From positions 23,863,001 to 23,927,000 of the forward strand of contig NC_079875.1 in the NCBI RefSeq assembly GCF_029227915.1: a stretch of DNA of 64,000 nucleotides. Direction: 5' to 3'. The stretch is from Hydractinia symbiolongicarpus (lineage: Eukaryota; Cnidaria; Hydrozoa; Anthoathecata; Hydractiniidae). The notes beneath the pieces are model-generated. The model saw only the letters and a program-made list of their open reading frames with translations, made no database searches and was not told the origin of the DNA. Shown in pieces: positions 1-12,401 of the stretch; the stretch's first letter is position 1, and every line of letters starts with the position of its first letter. The translations under genes were made by a program, and so were the position numbers.

Positions 1-3000
1 TTTTTTTCACTTGAATAAGAGCTGTAGATGGAGCAGTATATTTCTTACTTTGGCCTTGGCCAGCGAATATGCCGTTCATTTGTGCGTTTAAAAAACATTA
101 GTTTAGATTTTAAAGCGATCTTTGAAAGTAAAGTCTCACTTGTATACGTGCCTTCTCAGCTCGGGCTGTACAGAGAATAATTCAAAGTGGGCTAACTATC
201 GAAGTTTTTAATCTACACTGTGTTGGTTGTACGGCGTTTCTGTATTTATTGAAATTATTTTTTACATTATATAAATAAGCAATTGTTTAATAATTCATTC
301 ACTGATTATATTAGTAATGTCACGTTTACTGTCTGATTTCTTTATAGTTTCGAGTCATGTCTACTTTATAGCGCGTACATAAAAGTTGATGATACTGATA
401 TTAATAAATGTTTCTTTTATAATTAACTCCATTTTTGATTTCAGGTTCAGTTGCTAAAAGCAAAATTTTGATTCCAGCCTTACTCTTAGACATATTAGAG
501 AAATATCAAGGTTTCAATCCTTGGTTTTTTAATTTCCCAATTTGTTTAACCTGACCAGTTGCTTCTAAATTTTACTCTAAGTCCTTAGCAAGTCGGTTGC
601 TCAAAAAGAAAAACGTGTCACTGTTTTCAATATATTTGTTGCAGCCAGGGGTTCAAACCAAAATGGCGAATAGTTATGAATTATGTTCATGAAACGCAAA
701 TACTCCATTAAGCCGAGTGGAGTTTATTACAGGACGGGGCAACTTGTAAGCCTTCGTTACACTTCTTTTCCAGCTCTGGAAAATGTCCTTAACTTTTTCA
801 GTAATACGTATTCTCCCAAATTTTCTTATTATTCACCCCAACCTTAACCAATGAACCTAAATTTTATACAAAATCGAAAATTAATTCTTTAAGTTTCACG
901 TTAAATTCCCACTGCTTCAAATCGGAAATATTTTTTAAATTATTTTTTTTGCCATTGCAGTGTACGTAGAAATAGCTTAACTTTTTCCTAAACTTATTAC
1001 ACTTGTTGAAAGTATTAAACATTGGCTATACTTAATTAACCTCATTCACAGGGCCTTTTTTACGCCCTTCCCAGTCAAAAAGAGAAAAAGGTTCTAGGAA
1101 GGAGGTGGTATGCCGCATTCCTATAAACAAAATTTGTTATAAGATCCAGCAAGGCGGAATCGAATGTTATTTCTGAGTATCTTTGTTTCGGGTAATTTCT
1201 AAGGAATTGGTTTACTGAAAGAAATGTAAACACTACAATCAACTCACACTTCGCACGCCAGGTTCGAAAATGGAAAAGTCGAGTGTAATTCTGGAAAAAT
1301 CGGGTAAATGTATATCAGTCAAGTCCTAATCAAAACTTAGACCTAGCTTCAACCATCTAATATTTAATTTTAAAAATTAAAAACAATGAATTCCCGCGGT
1401 ATTAAAAGAGTCGGCGCCCAATCAGCACGTTTAAATTGTTTAAATCTCAAAAAAAATCTCATGTGCACACTGTCTTAAATCAAGGAGGTTCTCTCTTTAA
1501 ACCTCCTTGCTTAAATGAACTTGTCTTTCAAGATCAGAATTTTCTTTGTAAACGTTGTATCAGATACATGTTTTTTTTTAAGAAGATACCCAACAAGAAT
1601 ATTTAAGATGAAATTAGAAGAAAAGTTATGAATATCCTAAAGAATACGCTCATCTTGAAATTTTATTTGCATTCTAAATGAAATATAAAACAAAAACGAC
1701 GTATCATTCATGTAAAATGTCTTTTTTCAAGTTTTATTTGAAGTAATTTTTTCCCACAAAATCTAGCTGTCTGTCACTTGAATTAGGCTGTTTAAACAAC
1801 AGCAAATTAAGGGTGATTTTACACCAGTTCAAATAATATCTCAAGAATATATCAGGATGATTTCGCCCTAATGTTAAGAACATTTATGTTGAAATAAAAA
1901 AACACTATTCTTACAAAAAAACGTATAGCAATCTAGACGCGAGTCAGAAAAAGGTTTCAAAATATTGCCTTTTCAGGATTCCGTTTAAAGCAGGATTACG
2001 TTAAAAAATTGGTGCGATTGTTACAGAAAACAGAATTTATTACAATCGCCACAAAATGTAAACATGAGGAATTTCTTGTGTTCTTACCTGTGTGGATTTT
2101 AAAAACACATTTTTTCCTTTATCCAATCAAATACATTGAAAGTTCATTCGAATCAAAACTTTGTACAACAAAATGACTGAGAATCAAAACGTTCAGCCGT
2201 AAGCCTGTTGATAAAAAAAATCTTATCAACTCTTCCATCAGCATCTCTCTTTCAATTATTCGAATATTGTGTACCCAGAGCCTTGTCTTTTATTCTTTCA
2301 CGTTCTTCTTCTTCATGAGTGCTGCAGATGCTATTATGACATTTTTGTCGCAATCTCAACTTTTTTTTTCGTGAGTTTTTGTTGCACCCGCTAAGGTCCA
2401 ACGGAAACAAAATTTATTTTTAATTGCAACAACAAAATATTTTGTTGCAATCGCTTGAAATTTGTTTTCTTGTCCCCGAAGCTTGAGTGAACTTGGATGC
2501 AAATCGACATGCAGATTCCAAGTTAGGGAGCCGTCAGCAAAAATTTTAAGAAGCGTGGGACGAGCAAACGAGTTGCATTTGAGCAAAAAACTTTATGCTA
2601 ATCAATTCACTTTTAATAATTTTATGCATTGATAAAATTACTGATGATAGAAAATTTCAAAACTTACTATTTGCTATCATAATTTATGCAGCATAATTAC
2701 ATTTTCAATTCTTTAAATGTAAATATCTTAAGAACGAAAAGAGCTTTTTAAAAAAATTAAAAGGACTTGTTAACCAATTTTTAAGGTCTAAACATCATTT
2801 TATACCTCGGGTTCCTTTTAAGGGGGTTATTGTGATGTTTACTTATTATGCGGAATTAATTTTCGGGGTTTGAATCATTAAGCCGATATTTGTTATTCCT
2901 CCTTAGTTCGCTTCTACAGAAGTAAACACAAACAATTTGTTAAGTTAAAGAGCGCATTTTTGGTGATTTTATTCTTTGCGGAATCTATTTTTGCGTTTTC

Positions 3001-4125
3001 TTTATAAAATAGTTCCGCGGATATTATTAACCTGGAGAGTACCAAGCTAATTTCACAACAAAGTCTTAATTTTAAAATTGTGTATCTCTTGAAACAAGCA
3101 AAACGTGTATTTTACTTGTTCCAAGAGATAATTGATTAGTATAGAAATACAGAATATTAATTTTTGCGAATTTTGCGAGATTTCGTCAATTTCCCGAATA
3201 ATTTTGGACAATTCACTATTTGCGAAAATCAATTCTCGCGAAATGATTTAAGCTAGAATTTTACATTTAACATTCATTACTTAGACTCCTACACAGACCC
3301 AGCAAAATGGGATAAGAAATGATGGCATTAAATTTTTTTGGGTGCACACGTTAAACCACTATCATATACATACCGTATCTGTAACATTGCAGCCTCTCTA
3401 GTAAACACATATGCTAAACTTATTTGTGTTAAAAATGCATGCTAAACTAACTCCTAACGCATCAAATTACTGATAGTTTTGTTCAAAATGATGTTAAATG
3501 TTTTTTGCATTTAAAAAATAATCCAGAACTCTAGTAAAAACACCTTCATTTCCTAGATGGAAACACTTACCCTGTGGAAAATAAAGTAAATATTATATGT
3601 ACAAAAACCTATATTGATTTTTCGTAAGTAGTCAAGTAAAAGCTTTTTATGCTTCGGGCAGTTCCTAATTTTTACTGTCAGAATAAAAATTAAAATTCAC
3701 CTGCACTGCAATAACATTTTTGAATCAATCAGAAATTTTAGGTGTACATAATTTTTTAGCAAAATGCCTGAATATAAGTTGGAATTTTCTTAAATTCTTT
3801 CTTAATTTTTATTCCTCTTTTTTCTTTGTTCTCTTGATAAATAACTACAATATTTTATCGGTAGCTATAAATAATATACATTATATATAGTTATGTATTT
3901 TATTTGAGACATCTTTTATTTTTGACTTTTTTGTTATTTTTATCAAAGTCTCCAAAAATTGGATCTTAACACGCTGATGCTGGGGATTTTCTTCAAATTT
4001 TCATGGAGGTTTTTGAGGCCCATTTTTATAAATATTTCCTAGAAAAAATGACAATGTGTATTTCACGATTTTGTTATATCATTTCTTATATACCAAATTT
4101 TCGTAACGAATTTTCGTAACAAATA
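1..4125. other. AT-rich non-coding stretch, no gene recognised
   Basis: I see no convincing exon on either strand; the longest open frames are short and have no family resemblance. Structures present: a short palindrome around 2422-2451 centred on CAACAAAATATTTTGTTG, and a CGCGAA-rich palindromic element remnant at about 3160-3245 of the type found repeatedly further on. On the minus strand, the region just below 4126 should hold the 3' UTR of the mL65 gene; a reverse-strand AATAAA lies at 3898-3903. Confidence 0.5.
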
Positions 4126-6100
4126 TTATTCCTTTGAAAAAAAATTAAAAAAGTATTTACAGATAGTTTCATTAAAGCCTTCCAGCTTTGTACTTTGTAT
4201 AGCGTCCTCAAATATAAGATTTAGGTGATCCTCAGTGTTCTTTCTCTCGTACATGTCAAGCACTGGTGAATACCAGCAACGATTCCACAACCCTTTGTCA
4301 TCAGTTAAATGAAGGGTGTTCAGTTGGTAAACCATGAAACAAATTCGATGGCCATTTGTAACAACACATTGTGTAAGTAGTGGCTCCTTTAAATCTGTCC
4401 CATGCAAGGTACCAACAGTTTGAGCTTGGGCGATAAGTTGGGCAAAAGAAGAAAATGTTGCACAAGACAGAAACTGTTCTTGTGTACGAATGCGGCTATT
4501 TGAGATGACAGTTGTATGGGGGTGTTTGATTGGATTGAATGTAGAATTATCCATGGCAGGTCGATTATGCAAATGAACTATGTGTTGCCGATAGACATTA
4601 AGCGCATAATTATCATATGGACCTGGAATACTGTCTACTTCATCTTGGGTTAACCCTTAAAATAAAAAATATCAATAATAAAAATCATAAATGTGCATTT
4701 ATTTATTTATTTATTTTGCATTGTTTTGTTTATATTATTGAAAACAAATCATTTTTTAAAAAAACTTAACTAAAATTGAGAATTTCCATATGTACGGCTA
4801 TAGTTAGGCCATCATCAGAAATATGTTATGTTTGCGTCCTCCGACCCACTCACTTTTGGTAATAAAACCCGAGTCGGTAAGTTGGAAATATCCCCCCCCC
4901 CCCAATTTTTTCTGGTTCAAATGCAATATAAGGTACCCCAACTCATAAATAGCGTGAACGATTTCATATTTTTTACGAATATATTTTTAGGATTTACTTA
5001 GTCATTGTTTACAGAAATAAGATAAAATTCATCTCACAAGAATTCACTGGTGCGGCAATCTCATGCTGCCATGTTTTAGTAATTAAGATGATTTTACATG
5101 ACTGACATCAATAGTGTGATGCAGATCAGACCTCGCGCCCGGCCCACAGGGCGGTGAAAAAGGGCCTCCAAACGATGTTGTGTGACGCTATACTGTTTTT
5201 TAGCCCTGGGAACTAATTTACTTGCTCCAATCTAAAAAACCCAGGGAAAAATACGCCGACCGACCGACCAACTCATTTTTGCAGGGTCTTCAGGACATGA
5301 GTATGACAAATTTTTGATGGTGGCCTTAGGTAGTGATATAGAGTTAAAATAAATTTTTTACCTTCTGATTTCTCAATTGCTTCTAGTCTTTTTTTTGTCC
5401 TCAAAACAAAAGTTGGCCGGAATTTAGTCTGGAAAAATTTATAGTTTCTTGGCCAATGTGTTTCAAGCAAAGGGTTGTGATACAAAATTGAGTTATCCCC
5501 AGAAAGATGATCCAAATTTGAATTCACCATCATTGATAGTCTAATAAAGTTTATTAGCATATTGTACTCAATTCTTTCATTAATGTATCGAGATTGATTC
5601 TTGTTTCTGTAACTTTTCTGGAAAGAAACAGCTTGTTGTAGTGAATCATGAAATGCCTCAACGAATTCTTTTTCTACCACTTTTTCGTCGTAAGTCACAG
5701 GAAGACCAGGTGTTGAAATAGTTTTTGTAAGCCATTTATATTTGTCAAAAACCTGAGGTATGGATGTCATAGCCTCGTGTACAACGTATGCCTTTTTAAC
5801 TGTATGAGGGAGAAAAAGAAAGGGAACATCTCTTTCGTTTTTGAAGGTTTTTTCCGCCTCAACATCTCTTACATTTACTGCTAGCTTATGCCTGCTTAAA
5901 CTGAAACCTCTTTTCGTAATGATGGGGTTTTCATTACATAAAATGTTTACACGGGCACTATAACGTAATGCATTCAAGGATCCAAGATCTTTACCTCGAA
6001 TGGATTTAATCGCTCCTTTTGCAGCCATGTTGGAAATTGTCTTGGCCATGCAAACAATTTTGCATAATGTTATTTTATGGATCTGGAGTAGGCGAGACAA
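4126..6100 (-). CDS. MRPS30: mitochondrial ribosomal protein mL65 (MRPS30/PDCD9), 2 exons
   Basis: Large-subunit mitoribosome protein, a metazoan mitochondrial addition without a bacterial counterpart. Exons (minus strand): 6100-5362 and 4655-4126, intron 5361-4656 with GT-AG ends, phase 1; 422 residues against about 439 in human. The C-terminal part is diagnostic: a stretch reading QCVVTNG..., then YQLNTLHLT at about residues 356-364, then a conserved CW and a closing GFN motif line up with human MRPS30. The N-terminus is basic and poor in acids (MSRLLQIHKITLCKIVCMAK), fitting a mitochondrial targeting peptide. A second in-frame Met at residue 18 is a possible alternative start. COMMD10 starts about 105 bp away on the other strand, so the two probably share a promoter. 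Family identity is firm; the exact start is inferred. Confidence 0.88.
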
Positions 6101-6204
6101 GTAATAATGGAAGCTTTATTTTGTTGACCTACAACAACTACACACTACGCACACTACTCTACACTGTAGCTACAAAACTTGGACTCTTGTTTATATCTTT
6201 GAAA
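6101..6204. promoter_or_regulatory. divergent promoter region mL65 / COMMD10
   Basis: Only 104 bp separate the inferred start codon of mL65 (minus) from that of COMMD10 (plus). Both 5' UTRs and the core promoters must lie here or overlap the first exons. I see no clear TATA box in a fixed position. The call rests on geometry, not on a recognised motif. Confidence 0.4.
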
Positions 6205-9200
6205 ATGTCAACCACGAAGTGGTTCAGCGTTACTACAAGGTAATTATTTATCCATTAAAGTTTCTATATGCGTCTCAGGGTGTATAATAGGGTGTAGAAT
6301 CTACCTTTATCGAAATTATCTAAAAAAAAAAGATAGCTATATATATTTTTTGGTTGTATCTATAGACATCCTTGTATGGTAATATATATTTTACTATATT
6401 TTTTATATTTTACCATACTATATTTTATATATAATATAGTAATTACATTCCATGTACCTTATTCCGTGAAATACATAGCTATATTTGATTGATTGATATT
6501 CAAGAAATCTAAAATAGGGCCTGTGTAAGAATTTGGTAAATTGTATCCATTTTAGGAGATCATCCCCAAAATCGGAGACATTTTGCTCATATTGAAAATT
6601 TCTCTCTCAAAATTTTGAGATTGTCACATATTTTATGATGGCCCCTATGGCTTACTTTCTCTTCTTAATATAAGCACTTCTCTTTCTTTAGTGAAAACAC
6701 TTCTCTTCTTTTCTTTGAAATTCTTCCTTCGAAACACTTTTCTTTCAAATTGTCAAACACTTCCTTCCATTAAATCAAAAAATTCCTGGACCCGATTTTG
6801 GTCCGTAATATTAATTGAGCTGGATTTTGGTAACTTGCATTTCTGAAAATGACATACCGGATTTACAGCACTGAAGTGTCTCGAGCACGCTGGATTCCAA
6901 TACGCGGATGATATGAAAATGCAGCAAATTAATGGCAGATGAAATTATTTTTATAATAAGCACACAAATAAGGTGAATTGAGCACTTAGGCAAGTATAGC
7001 TATTTTTCACGAAAAGTGAAAAAAGACAAACGGACCATGGATGTAAAATTGCGTACCAGATTTTTGTGCAGTCCAGAATAGAAGTGTAAGAATACAGAAG
7101 AGAAGTGCTTTTAAATTGGAAGAGAAGTGAGCCAAATGGGCCATCTTACTACTTTAATGTCAGAAATTTTCGCGGGACGAAATTTTCGCGAATTTCGCGA
7201 ATGGACCCTAAAGTGGCGAAATTAAATTCCCGCGAAAATATCCTTTTTGCGTTGAATCGCGAAATTTCAAGAAATTTTTCAAAAACCTGAAGAAATCTTA
7301 AAAATCATATTTTCAGTCCTTTTGAGCCTAATATTTGCATGTGTTGTATTTTGCAGGTTTTAGGAATAAAACAGTACAAATGATGCCACTACTCCCTAAC
7401 TTTCCGTCCTTCCTCATGAGATAATAAGGGTTGACTGTTAAAAGAAATAGGAAAATTGTGACTAATGTAAAAAAAAACAATAAGTTTCTTATAAAAATAT
7501 CACCACAATAACATCGCAAAACGTAAAAATAAATTTAGTCTAATATTTTGTTGATTTCTTTTTCATTACTTACCCAAACATTGTTCTTATGCTGTTTGTT
7601 TTGTTTTTTCTTTCTTTTTCTTTTTTGATTCGGCTCAACATCAATATCATCAAACACAAAGGAGCCCAAATCTACACTTTCTTCTGGTTCACTGTATAGA
7701 TCTTTAGTCATTTCTTCGTACCTCGAAAGTAGTTTTTTATTTAATAATGTTCCGGGCATTGACACTTTATTTTACGAAGGAAAAGCTCCTCATTGTTTCG
7801 AATACTGACCTTGTACTGATCTTATTTTAACATTCAATTATTTGGTAAGATCTACGCTTGTTAATCAATTCCAAAAGCTTCCTTAAAAAAGTTTTGAACT
7901 ATTTTTGTCCTCAAAATAGCGAAAAAATATTTTTTTCAACCATCAACTCGCGAAAATTAATTCCCGCAAAAAAATTTTTTTGGCCAATTCCCAAAAATTA
8001 ATTTCCGCGAAATACAAAAAATTTCGTGAAAATTTCTGACAATAAAGTATGTATCTACTCCAAGAAGTTTTTTGCGAATCAAAGGTTCAGAAATTGCAAA
8101 TTTCGCAAAGATGAATTTCAGTTAAGAAAGTTTTATAATATATTCAAAAACTTTTAAATGTTCCCTAAATAGTCTTGAGAAAAAATCCCAATGATTCTTC
8201 GGCTACAATGGAGTCTATGTGACCATGATTTAAAATGTCTTTTTAATCTCTGACAGCCTTGCAAGTGATTGACTTACTGCAAAGGTTATGTATCACTTAT
8301 TTGGGTGATTCATTGTCTGCTATATATATTTTTTATTTGCGTGCTAAATTCTATTTTTAAAAACAACAGAGCTGCTCTCAGGGGGTTATGTTCAAGTTGT
8401 CAATGCATGGTTAAAATTCAACAATATTTGGTCAGGCATTTATATGAACAACGCAGATTTGATCTATCCAAAAAATCTATGTTTTCTAATTTCGCACTTG
8501 ACATATTGCGTAAAGCAAATTTTTGTTAATTTAGCTGTACTTTAATTCTGCTATACTTGTAGTTCTTGTTAAATCAAAGCTTCTTCTGTAAGAGTTTGTC
8601 CTTGAAACATCCCTATTTTCTCTCACCTGAAAGTTGAACCACCATTCCGACTAGGCAATGACCCCTTCCTTTCACTTTAACAGCAAAGGCTTTGTCTACC
8701 TTGCAGAGTCAGAAAAATGTTAAAATATACAATTTTTATTTTTTATTATGATTGGGTAAGTTGGACTTTGACGGAATAATTCAGAATATAGGATATTAAT
8801 AACAACATTACTCTGCGACAGTCAAAATGTCCCTGCAAGTCCTTAATGTAATTAAATTTTTGACCATTACCTGCTTAATTTTAAGTTTTGAAAAGCTTTG
8901 CTTGGGCTGCTCAGATTTAAAAACTCAGCATGGCAGAAAGTAACAAAATTAATTATGGTGCAGAAAAAAATATAAATATTATATAATTGAAGTTTTTGCT
9001 GGACTGTTCCTGGTTTTTTTGTGTAGGAAGTAAAATCGGATCCCAATCTCCTGTAATTTTAGGTTGCGTGTGAATCCCCTCTCATGACAAAGATCGAAAT
9101 ATATTTTCTATTTTCTGATATGCTATTGCTTCAAGACGTATAACTACAATATATATACATTGTTTTTCTTGCTATTTACCTCTGTTTACATAGTCTTTTG

Positions 9201-12200
9201 TTAGGGTGCGGCAGATATTTTTAAAGATGTAGATGTTTTTAAAAAAATTCCTTGATTTGGGGGGTAGTAATTAACTGAAATCAAGAAGATTTTTTTCAAA
9301 AATCAGAGATTTACTAACCCCCTACAATTAGATAGAGGAGAATAAATTATTCGCGAAAAAAGTCTGTATGTGAAAAGATCTGAAGATTTACTAAAATTGC
9401 ATGTACATTGACTTATTTTACTTGAAGAGGTAACTCGTGATTAAATATTAATCATAATTCTCCTTCTTAGTATTCGAAATGCTGTCCACTTGATAAACGA
9501 GTTAGAAGATGCAAAGATGGATCGACTTCTAGTTCGAATCATTCAGAAACTCCATCTTAAGGTACAACCACATTAGTTTGCGTTTCTTTACTACACACAT
9601 TTTCTCGAAATCTTTGAACGTATTTTTAAGGTGTTCTTGTTTATTCTTTGTAAATATTTTGTATGAGAAATATGTAAAATAAATAGTTTTAAATCTGGTT
9701 AATGTATGGTTTTTTGTTATATTTTAATCTTCTTAACCTTCGGTAACCGCTTATTAAAGGACCAGTGGTTTAATGTTTTAGAATGAGAGTCCGTTTAGTG
9801 AAGAAGAAGAAAAAAAGCTACAAGCAGCTTTCAATATGAGCGGCAAGCAAATCAGTAGCGTTTTAGATACTATATCGTACATTCTAGAACAGAGTGCATA
9901 CCATGTAGCCAAACCGAATGTGCTGAGTCAGCAGCTGCAAACATTAGAGTTACAAGAGCAAAAGGTGAGCTTGTTGGTGTGTGAAATGTACTCTTTCGTG
10001 AAATTCGCTGAAAAAGTACTACCTTAAGGGAATAAAATTTCGCGACATTCCGCACGAAATTCGCAAAAATTAATTCCCTTAAGGTAATGCGTAAATTGCG
10101 CCAACAAATTGTGCTGTTTTCGGAAAAAGGAAAATTTTAATTATATTCAAATGTTGCTTTAGTGTCAGCTTTAATAGCAGATGGTTTGTATTCACCTGGT
10201 ATGTCCATTCAATGAAGTAACTCTACTTAAAGCTACATACATTTGACCATTGTTGAAAGTTTTTTGTTTTAACAACGAAAAAGTAATAACTGCCTGATCA
10301 AGACTTGCACTTTATGAACGGTATCAAGGGGAATTGTGTTCGCTTTATAATTAGAGAACTATCTTGATTAGCCCTTATATTCTTTGTTGTCTTGTCGAAG
10401 GATTTTTTTGCATTCTTTTTTAGACTAGCTTGATCATCATCAGATTTTATGGAAATATTATTACAAAAACCAGTAGCATCATTGTTTAAAGTTATCCGTT
10501 AATTAACGGTCTGCAATGTCAATATTAACTGTTCACATTTCGCGGTCAATCAAAATTTTTAATTTCGCGTTGATTCAATTTCGCGGATAACCTCTTTCCT
10601 GGAAAATGTCGTATGGATTTTTTTAACAGACAAACGAAAAAAGGTTATTTTGAAAATAATCAATTTTTAGGCATAATTTGGAGATGCTTTATTTTCTCAA
10701 AACAACTATCATGTAATATTGAACATTTTCGTCACTGTCTTCGTCATCTTCGTCCCAGTATTTAAACTCACTGTCCGAATCAATGTTTCTTTTATTAACG
10801 TCTGGGGGAAGTCTCAAAAACGAAGAAAAAAAGCCAGAAATCCGCTAATACCCACACTCGTAAGAGTCGCGTTGTAAAGATATTAGAAATTTTTCACACA
10901 TTCAAGAAATGTGAAAAGTACATTTAATTAAGAAGATAATATAATAGAAATTGATTACAAGGTGAAAAAATATCATAAAAAAATGATTAAAAATTCTCTG
11001 TGCTTCTTAAAAAAAAGTTTTTTAGAATTTAAATAAAAGATTTAATCTCGCGGGCGGCCGAATTTTTATAGATTTTGCGTAGATATAATTTCGCGGTTTT
11101 TTTTCGGGGTTTTTTATTGCAAAAACTGCGAAATTTTATCCACGCGACATTTTATCCACTTACGCGACATTTTATCCACTCACGCAGGCCTTTTTTTATC
11201 ATTAAGTCTAGGTAATTTTTTTCCATATCAACCAACTGGAATGTCAAGAGCAGAATAAATATTAGTTCCGTAAATATTACCAAGAGCTACATCTGATGGT
11301 GTGAGTAATAATACCTTTGGTTTGTCCAAAGTTTTTGAGTTATATAAAAGTATTTTAGTCAAAGAGTGATAAACAGTTATTAATGCGATTTACCTGTTCC
11401 AACACCTCCAGTTAAAAAACACGTACAATGGAGAAAGAGTAAACCAACATATAACACTCCTCCGTATGTGTGATTTAAATACCCTACTGATTTAGATACA
11501 AAGGTTTGTGAACATATGGAAAGAACATGGTCAAAGCGTGATAGAATTATTTCGTAAAAGAAGTTTGGCACCAAAACAGGTAATGTTTCATCCGTGGTAA
11601 TGTTTTATCCGTGGTAATTTTTTTATTCGATGTAATGGTTTGCAGTTCAATTTTTCATATAAAAATATAACACATTAGAGTAGTAGTTGAGAGAGAGAAA
11701 AATAACCTAAAATCTTTTGGATGTGCAAATTGGAATTAATTTTATTTTATGATCTGACGCAGATAGCTATAATAAAATGCATGCCATCTTTTTTTGTTAG
11801 CTGGATACTGTTAACTGGCAACTTCGATTACAGACAGCTCAAGCGAGTCAAACTAAAGTCACCATTCCAAGCACTATTTTCGAACTCGGATTAAACCGTC
11901 CTGACAATGAGGTAAAAAATGTTGTTACTTCGATGTTGCTACAGTTTTTCTGTTAGCTAATTTAAATTTCAAATTTTAACTGGTGGACAAAGATTGCTCA
12001 GTTGAGTAAAAAATGGATCTGTCTGCCGGGATCCCGAGGGGCTTGAAAATTAAAATGGGAGTGTTAGATTTTTTGTTTTTGGTTGTACACACTATCCTGT
12101 TGTTTTGACCGATTTTTTCACTTGTCTAACGCTAGATGTTTGCGTGTTGCATACGGATGCAATAAAAATCTTCTCTTCTTAGGAGAAAGAAAAGTTACAA

Positions 12201-12370
12201 TTTGAATTCACACACGAAGAGTTGTATAAATTCTTCCAACAGGTAATGAATGTATTTGTGTTCACTTTATTTTTATTATTTCGTCAACTCTGTGTTGCAA
12301 ACTAGCGTCAATTTCTGTTTTATTTTAGTTAGAAGATGTTCAAGCCAGCTTGGATTCACTAAATAAATAA
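6205..12370 (+). CDS. COMMD10: COMM domain-containing protein 10, 7 exons
   Basis: COMMD proteins assemble with CCDC22/CCDC93 in the CCC complex, which works with retriever in endosomal recycling. Exons: 6205-6239, 9471-9561, 9782-9964, 11496-11579, 11801-11911, 12183-12242, 12329-12370. All junctions are GT-AG with matching phases (2,0,0,0,0,0) and give 201 residues; human COMMD10 has 202. The N-terminal helical domain includes LVRIIQKLHLK and a conserved SEEEEKKLQAAF segment; exon 4 reads NIWKEHGQSVIELFRKR like the human protein. The C-terminal COMM domain (about residues 132-201) has the family tryptophan at residue 137 (TVNWQL) and ends LEDVQASLDSLNK. Exon 1 (12 residues) is chosen by donor phase and position, so it is less sure. 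Introns 1 and 3 contain transposon debris. AATAAA follows the stop at 12396. Confidence 0.9.
7152..8047. mobile_element. TIR-bounded DNA element in COMMD10 intron 1
   Basis: The left end CTTTAATGTCAGAAATTTT (7152-7170) is mirrored at the right end (8029-8047) with one base changed near the tip (CTTTATTGTCAG on the other strand). TA dinucleotides flank both sides (7150-7151, 8048-8049), as in Tc1/mariner-type insertions. Both subterminal regions are rich in CGCGAA blocks. The element is 896 bp, lies wholly in COMMD10 intron 1 and contains a minus-strand ORF (7535-7765). No transposase motif is visible, so it looks non-autonomous or carries a captured sequence. Confidence 0.6.
7535..7765 (-). 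CDS. hypothetical small basic/acidic protein inside a TIR element
   Basis: Not recognised. The frame begins MSMPGTLLNKKLLSRYEEM, continues with an acidic stretch and then a lysine/arginine-rich run (KRKRKKKQNKQHK) that could be a nuclear localisation signal. After NNVW there is a consensus splice donor (GTAAGT, about 7570), and a good acceptor (pyrimidine tract then CAG, about 7439) follows 130 bases on. Joining them would give only about 71 residues. It may be the remnant of a transposon-encoded protein or a captured host exon. It is antisense to COMMD10 intron 1. Coding status is uncertain. Confidence 0.35.
   Translation of the reverse strand: MSMPGTLLNKKLLSRYEEMTKDLYSEPEESVDLGSFVFDDIDVEPNQKRKRKKKQNKQHKNNVWVSNEKEINKILD
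10020..10086. repeat. 67-bp palindromic mini-element
   Basis: Perfect 14-bp terminal inverted repeats, TACCTTAAGGGAAT (10020-10033) and its complement (10073-10086), enclose a CGCG/TTCGC core. The TA ends look like a target-site duplication. It sits 56 bp past the donor of COMMD10 exon 3. A relative with the same left end is at about 12567. Confidence 0.6.
10689..10850 (-). pseudogene. open fragment, possible part of a mobile-element protein
   Basis: A 53-codon open stretch on the minus strand in COMMD10 intron 3. It reads FFSSFLRLPPDVNK and then a long acidic region (EDDEDSDENVQYY) to a stop at 10689. It lies downstream, on the same strand, of the helicase relic and may have belonged to the same element. 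No domain recognised. Confidence 0.25.
11180..11425 (-). pseudogene. Pif1/Helitron-type helicase relic in COMMD10 intron 3
   Basis: On the minus strand a Walker A motif, FLTGGVGTGKSH (11388-11424), is followed by two stops. In a neighbouring frame comes KPKVLLLTPSDVALGNIYG and then TNIYSALDIP, matching the region after Walker A in Pif1-family helicases (there typically a T-S-A-L-G-I-P-like run). Stops and frame changes show it is dead. Such helicases are carried by Helitron transposons, and short Helitron-like elements occur elsewhere in the window. It lies just upstream of COMMD10 exon 4, in antisense. Confidence 0.65.
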
Positions 12371-12395
12371 ATAAATTATATATTACAAGAATGTA

Positions 12396-12401
12396 AATAA
12401 A
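12396..12401 (+). terminator. poly(A) signal candidate for COMMD10
   Basis: AATAAA 26 bases past the COMMD10 stop codon, followed by a T-rich stretch. Spacing is plausible for a short 3' UTR. Confidence 0.45.

Noticed and set aside
2356-2586. 76-codon minus-strand frame
   Set aside because: No similarity recognised, no splice context and unlikely composition for a protein domain.
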